In this document: positions 59,997 through 64,000 of the stretch, piece by piece
Layout: each line of letters begins with the position of its first letter
Position numbering within the stretch: the stretch's first letter is position 1
DNA from: Verrucomicrobiota bacterium
Lineage (GTDB): Bacteria; Verrucomicrobiota; Verrucomicrobiia; JADLBR01
Assembly: GCA_029560585.1 (NCBI GenBank)
Contig: JAKQKQ010000061.1
Coordinates: 1 to 64,000 of the forward strand
DNA length: 64,000 nucleotides
Direction of reading: 5' to 3'
Position numbers and translations under genes: made by a program
The notes under the pieces: generated by a model
What the model was told of the DNA's origin: nothing
Databases searched by the model: none
The model's input: the letters and a program-made list of their open reading frames with translations, nothing else

Positions 59997-61445
59997 ATGT
60001 GGCGCGTGGCGCTTGCTTGCACGTTCCTTGTGATCACGGGGGCGGCGAAGGCCGAGGCGCCGCGAAACCTGGTGGTCATCATCACCGACAACCAGGGCCA
60101 GTGGACACTGGGCTGTTACGGGAACCGAGACATCGCCACCCCGAACATCGACGGGCTTGCCGCGGGCGGCACCCTCTTCACGCGGGCCTTTGCGAACAAC
60201 GCGGTCTGCTCGCCGACGCGCGCGACATTCTTGACGGGACTGATGCCGAGCGGCCACGGCGTCCATTGCTACCTGGGTGCGAAGGGCATTCAGGTCGGCC
60301 CCGGCGCCCGGAACGCGCTCGAGGGACTTCGGACGTTGCCGGAGATCCTGTCCGCGCGCGGATACGAGTGCGGCCTCGTTGGGAAATGGCACCTCGGCGA
60401 GAATCTTCGGCCGCAGGAGGGTTTCACGACGTGGGTCACCATGCCCCACGGTGCCACCTCCACGTTCCACGGCGCGGAGGTGATCGAGGATGGCGCGATC
60501 CGCAAGGAGCCGCAGTACCTGACGGAATTCTGGACCCGGCGAGCGGTGGAGTTCTTGGAGCGACCGAGGGAGAAGCCGTTCTTTCTGTTTTTGGCGTTCA
60601 ACGGCCCCTATGGCCTGGGCAAGAGCATGCTCGAGGAACCGCGCAACCGGCACGCCGACCGATACGCGGGAGAACCTCCGGCGTGCTTCCCTCACGAACC
60701 GATGCACCCATGGCTCCGCGCCACGACAAACCTCTTCGAGAGCCCGACGGCCCGCCGCCGCTACGCATCGGAGATCTCAGGTGTCGACGATGGGGTGGGC
60801 GAAGTGCTGGGCGCCCTGAAACGTCTCGGATTGGAGGGCCGGACGACGGTGCTGTTCACCGCCGATCAGGGGCTCGCTTGCGGACAGCACGGCCTGTGGG
60901 GCATGGGCGACCACACGCGTCCGCTCAGCGCCTATGAGTGGACCATGCGCGTGCCGCTGATCTGGCGCCATCCGGACCAGATCCCGGCCGGCCGCAAGAT
61001 CGACCTCATGGTCTCGCACTGCGACGCGCTGCCGACCATCCTCGACTGGCTCGGTTTCTCGGATGATCTGCCGCGCGATCCACCAAGGCCCGGCAGGAGC
61101 TTTGCGGCCGCCCTGCGCGGCGGCGCGACCCCCGCGTGGGACAACACCATTTTTTTCGAGTTCGAGAATGTCCGCGCGATCCGCACCGACCGCTGGAAGT
61201 ACATCGAGCGCATCCACGAGGGGCCGGTTGAACTGTACGACATCATGGCCGATCCCGATGAGCGCCACAACCTCGCCGCCGATCCCGCGCAAAATGCGCC
61301 GATGTCCCAGCTCCGCGAAAGAATGAGTGCCTTCTTCGGGCGCTATGCCGACCCGAGGTGGGATCTCTGGAAGGGCGGGCGATCCAAGAGCAACCTCATC
61401 ACGCGCGAGCTGTTTGGTCTCCCTAATCCCGAGCGGGCACCATAG
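59997..61445 (+). CDS. Secreted sulfatase
   Basis: 482 residues, signal peptide MWRVALACTFLVITGAAKA. The formylglycine motif C71-S-P-T-R, GKWHLGE and FTADQGLACGQHGLWG are present. In the first metal site Asp31 is followed by Asn (TDNQGQW) instead of a second Asp, a variant seen in some sulfatase subgroups that may alter calcium binding. Otherwise the core is complete. It is a single gene on the + strand, possibly controlled by the dyad just upstream. Confidence 0.9.
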   Translation: MWRVALACTFLVITGAAKAEAPRNLVVIITDNQGQWTLGCYGNRDIATPNIDGLAAGGTLFTRAFANNAVCSPTRATFLTGLMPSGHGVHCYLGAKGIQVGPGARNALEGLRTLPEILSARGYECGLVGKWHLGENLRPQEGFTTWVTMPHGATSTFHGAEVIEDGAIRKEPQYLTEFWTRRAVEFLERPREKPFFLFLAFNGPYGLGKSMLEEPRNRHADRYAGEPPACFPHEPMHPWLRATTNLFESPTARRRYASEISGVDDGVGEVLGALKRLGLEGRTTVLFTADQGLACGQHGLWGMGDHTRPLSAYEWTMRVPLIWRHPDQIPAGRKIDLMVSHCDALPTILDWLGFSDDLPRDPPRPGRSFAAALRGGATPAWDNTIFFEFENVRAIRTDRWKYIERIHEGPVELYDIMADPDERHNLAADPAQNAPMSQLRERMSAFFGRYADPRWDLWKGGRSKSNLITRELFGLPNPERAP

Positions 61446-61671
61446 CCGATAACCACCTCTGGCGGGAGTCCTCGAGTTCAGTTTCTATGCCCCGCGCTGC
61501 GGGTCGCCATGGGGGGGTGAAAATGCCTGGTCCTGTTGCTGTGCAAAGCGGTGCGAGGACGCACCGCACTCCAAGACGCGGAGCGTGGTTCAAGATGCTG
61601 GAAAGGGGCGCCAGCTTATGGAGTGCGGCGCGCGACCGCGCCGCTTTTTGCGAGCAGACGGAATCTTCGAG
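61446..61671. other. Convergent intergenic region with family-D-like hairpin
   Basis: No gene. GCAAAGCGGTGCGAGGACGC and CACCGCACTCCAAGACGCGG resemble the core of family D (AAAGCGGTG, CCACCGCAGTCCAAGAC), and a further arm, GGAGTGCGGCGCG, follows. The tail GAATCTTCGAGTCAG at 61661-61675 supplies the next gene's stop. Confidence 0.55.
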
Positions 61672-62949
61672 TCAGAACACCGTCTTGAGCCCGATGCGCG
61701 CCTCGTTGCGGTAGTATTCGCGGCCTGCGGTGGCGGGGAGATCGCTTTCGACCCACTGGTAGGTGTAGCCGGCGGTCGCGGCGAGGTGCTCGTTGATCTT
61801 CCAGGTCACCTTCAGCGATGGCGTGTAGATGGTGTCGTCCCGGAGGTGGGGGCTCTCGAACTCGCCGCGGAAGACCCAGAAGTCGGCCGCCGCCGAAACC
61901 GCGTCGGTGAATCGGTGCTCCCAGGTGGCGCGGTACTGGATGTCCTCGTAGGCGCCGCAGGCGCTCGAGACCATCTCCTCGTAACGGCCCAGTTTAATGG
62001 TGCACGTGTCCAGGTGCGTGGGCTTGAGCGCGACGCAGGCATCGACGAAGACACGGTCCTGGTTCCGGGAGAAGTATGGGGCGACCGAGTCGTTGAAGCG
62101 GTGGAAGCTCGGCCCGATGAGAAACGAGAGTCTCAGCCAGGGCAGAGGTTCGCCCTCGAGGCCGGCCACGGCGCGCTGGTAGTCGTTGGAATAATGGACG
62201 GGGTTCCACTGCGTGGTGTCCTGTTTCTGGATGCCGCCCCGATACCCGCCCACGAGCCACAACTTGGGCGCAAGCGAGAGGCCTACGTCGATGCCGCCCT
62301 CGAAGCGCTCGCGGTCCAGGTAGTTGCAGTAGCCCGGTATGGGCTGGTGGATCTCCATGAAATCATTGATGAAACCAAAGTACTGCGGGCGGACAAAGAC
62401 CGGGCCGAGATCCCAGCGCAGCCGGATCAGCTGCTTGGTCCAGAAGTTCTCGCGCCGGTCGCGGATCTGGAAGCCGCCGATGGCCGGCGCGCCGCCGGGA
62501 CCGAGGAACACCAGCCCCAGGCGATCGCCGTCGGTGTAGGCCATCCGGCCGTCGATCTCCCAGGAGAAGATGCCGCTGTGGCCCTCTTGACGGCAATCGA
62601 CGGAGTGGATGATGTGATCCTCGGAGGGCTCGCTGTGAAACCACGTGAATCGCGGGTGATATGAGAAAAGGAAAGTGGATGGCTCGGTGTCCTCGTCCTT
62701 CCACCGGACACCCATCTCCGGCTCGATCTGGGTGACCATCGAGTCCTGCCCCGCGATGTCGCCAAACTCGTAGATGTACACGTTGCTGTCGTAGTACGAA
62801 TCTAGCGACAGCGAGAGCACCGGCGACCAGTCGCCGCCGCTCGCCGGGACCGGCCCCGTGACCGTCGGCCCAACCTCGCCGCCCAGCGCTGGCACCATCG
62901 CCATCGCCAGCGCGACCATCGCGCCTCGCGCGTTCCCTGAAAAAAACAT
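61672..62949 (-). CDS. Predicted outer-membrane beta-barrel protein
   Basis: About 425 residues (start at 62949, with a signal-like GAMVALAMAMVPALGG; ATG 62997 would add 16 residues). Alternating strands run through most of it (SPVLSLSLDSYYDSNVYIYE, FLFSYHPRFTWFHSEP, QYRATWEHRFTDAVSAAADFWVF) and the chain ends in phenylalanine (IGLKTVF), typical of barrels folded by BamA. It has no recognised substrate or TonB box. It is convergent with the sulfatase, and TGA lies in a repeat tail. Confidence 0.8.
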   Translation of the reverse strand: MFFSGNARGAMVALAMAMVPALGGEVGPTVTGPVPASGGDWSPVLSLSLDSYYDSNVYIYEFGDIAGQDSMVTQIEPEMGVRWKDEDTEPSTFLFSYHPRFTWFHSEPSEDHIIHSVDCRQEGHSGIFSWEIDGRMAYTDGDRLGLVFLGPGGAPAIGGFQIRDRRENFWTKQLIRLRWDLGPVFVRPQYFGFINDFMEIHQPIPGYCNYLDRERFEGGIDVGLSLAPKLWLVGGYRGGIQKQDTTQWNPVHYSNDYQRAVAGLEGEPLPWLRLSFLIGPSFHRFNDSVAPYFSRNQDRVFVDACVALKPTHLDTCTIKLGRYEEMVSSACGAYEDIQYRATWEHRFTDAVSAAADFWVFRGEFESPHLRDDTIYTPSLKVTWKINEHLAATAGYTYQWVESDLPATAGREYYRNEARIGLKTVF

Positions 62950-63330
62950 CGCGGCACACTGGGGGAGACGCCCATCAGCTGCAATGGAAATTCTCATGGT
63001 ATAGAATTAGAAATATTAATCTGCAAAACCTGTTCGCCTAAAGGGTGGACGGAGCCAGTACGTGGGTCGGGGGCTGGGCTCGGCTCGGGCATGCTTGAAT
63101 CAAGCGCCCCCCGATGCCCTGGCCCAAGATCTAGGCCGAGAAGATTTTGGACTGCGGTGGCAGAGTTCGGCAACCGCCGGACGGCGCCACCGCAGTCCAA
63201 GACGGCCCCGCCCCCGGCGCGCGCCTGTGGCTGGGCCATCACCTCGGGTGGCACCACGCATGCGGGGCATGACGTCTGGCCCACAAACTCCTGTTTTCTG
63301 GATGCCCGCGGGCTGCTAGGACTGTGCGTC
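62950..63330. other. Gene-free stretch with promoter-like A/T segment and family D hairpin
   Basis: The A/T-rich segment at about 63000-63030 contrasts with the surroundings and probably holds promoter elements of the barrel gene. No other gene is seen. The minimal family D hairpin (63147-63200) and a CTAG at 63131-63134 lie to its right. Confidence 0.5.
63147..63200 (+). repeat. Family D minimal hairpin
   Basis: A perfect 15-bp stem, TTGGACTGCGGTGGC with GCCACCGCAGTCCAA, encloses the CGGCAACCGCCGG element. The inner part of the longer copies is deleted. Confidence 0.85.
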
Positions 63331-64000
63331 ATGGCGCGACTGTTGAACATGCTGGCGAACGCGTTCCCGCTCTGGGTGCTGTCGTGCAGCACGCTGGCGC
63401 TGTTCTGGCCGGAATGGTTCTCGTGGTTTCGCGGTCCGATGATCGTGTGGGGTTTGGCGGTGATCATGCTGGGGATGGGTGTCACGCTGACAGTCGATGA
63501 TTTCAAGCGCGTGCTGCGCACGCCTTGGTCGGTCTTTGCCGGTTTCGCGGCGCAGTACACGATCATGCCCCTCCTGGGATTCCTCGTTGCGAGACTCCTG
63601 CATCTGGAGACGCCTTTCGCGGTCGGGCTGATCCTCGTCGGCTGTTGCCCGGGCGGCACGGCGTCGAACGTCGTGACATACATCGCAAGGGCCAACGTCC
63701 CGCTCTCGGTGCTCATGACGATGTGCTCGACGTTTGGGGCGGTGTTCATGACCCCGATTCTGACGAAATGGCTGGCGGGCACCTACGTGCCGGTGGATGC
63801 GGCCGGACTGCTGTGGAGCACGGTGCAGGTGGTGCTGTTGCCGCTGGTCGTGGGGCTCGCGCTGCACCACGGTTTCCCGCGGTTGGTGAAGGCGGTGCTG
63901 CCCGTCGCGCCCCTGATTTCCGTGCTCACGATCGCGCTGATCTGCGCCAGCATCGTCGGCCAGAATCGCGATGCCGTCCTTCGCTCGGGGGGAAAGATGC
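63331..64000 (+). CDS. Bile acid:sodium symporter (BASS) family transporter, 5' part
   Basis: The open frame runs to the window edge without a stop (223 codons present). It starts MARLLNMLANAFPLWVLS. Membrane helices carry MIVWGLAVIMLGMGVTLTVDDF and the sodium-site segment GCCPGGTASNVVTYIARANVPLSV, both diagnostic of the BASS family that takes up bile acids, pantothenate, keto-acids or other organic anions with sodium. The substrate is unknown. The C-terminal third lies beyond the window. Confidence 0.9.
   Translation, partial: MARLLNMLANAFPLWVLSCSTLALFWPEWFSWFRGPMIVWGLAVIMLGMGVTLTVDDFKRVLRTPWSVFAGFAAQYTIMPLLGFLVARLLHLETPFAVGLILVGCCPGGTASNVVTYIARANVPLSVLMTMCSTFGAVFMTPILTKWLAGTYVPVDAAGLLWSTVQVVLLPLVVGLALHHGFPRLVKAVLPVAPLISVLTIALICASIVGQNRDAVLRSGGKM

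Noticed and set aside
1-64000. CRISPR array, tRNA or rRNA genes, integrase or phage genes
   Set aside because: No evenly spaced direct repeats, cloverleaf candidates, rRNA-like segments or recombinase motifs were recognised; the repeats are dispersed palindromes rather than arrays.

Overview
The window looks like a chromosomal piece of a GC-rich bacterium (about two thirds GC by eye) from the PVC superphylum, most probably Verrucomicrobiota or a close relative. The grounds are the density of secreted sulfatases, a sigma-70/ECF factor followed by a FecR-plus-LamG anti-sigma-like protein, secreted DUF4091 and GH106 enzymes, a multiheme cytochrome ending in the kind of C-terminal module often seen on exported Verrucomicrobiota proteins, and many dispersed intergenic palindromes. 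No rRNA, tRNA, CRISPR array, transposase or phage gene was recognised. The genus cannot be named from sequence alone.

Layout. 0.5-6.9 kb: a corrinoid-dependent C1/methyl-transfer locus with a corrinoid protein, a DUF1638 protein, a URO-D type methyltransferase, a PocR/AraC regulator, a RamA-like ferredoxin-ASKHA reactivase and a DUF4388-FHA protein. 7.1-14.9 kb: a CruF-like membrane protein, then a + strand carbohydrate block of alpha/beta hydrolase, GH106 rhamnosidase-like enzyme, a broken sulfatase and a GH99/WbsX-like lipoprotein. 15.2-31.3 kb: mostly housekeeping genes (ACT protein, YicC, Gmk, CoaC, PyrD, MnmE, ferredoxin, DUF721/DciA-like, YmdB, RarA, MtfA, BrkB/YihY, TrpB2, CBS protein). 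A 17-residue lysine-rich micro-gene with its own terminator lies in this block. 31.4-62.9 kb: an accessory region with three intact sulfatases, a LysE exporter, a glycosidase-like/HEAT protein, an SMP-30 lactonase, a four-gene sugar-oxidation cassette, a secreted FAD oxidoreductase, an ECF sigma/FecR-LamG operon with two large secreted proteins, a nine-heme cytochrome, a hydrolase-metacaspase fusion, a coiled-coil membrane protein and an outer-membrane barrel. The window ends inside a BASS-family transporter gene.

The secreted enzymes (sulfatases, GH106, GH99-like, DUF4091, lactonase) fit degradation of sulfated, deoxysugar-rich polysaccharide. The epimerase, Gfo/Idh, VOC and SDR genes would process released sugars inside the cell. 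The corrinoid locus would handle methylated small molecules, perhaps methyl groups from the same material; that link is inference.

The most unusual signal is not a gene. At least four families of intergenic palindrome (A-D below), plus minor ones, recur through the window. Several share a short tail ending YYAG, and in at least nine places the YYA (a stop codon read on the other strand) is exactly the stop codon of the neighbouring gene. Family A keeps its hairpin through paired changes in both arms. Two copies of a roughly 230-bp unit join families B and A around a spacer with 12-bp inverted repeats. This resembles a set of non-autonomous elements, or 3'-end RNA structures, tied to stop codons.
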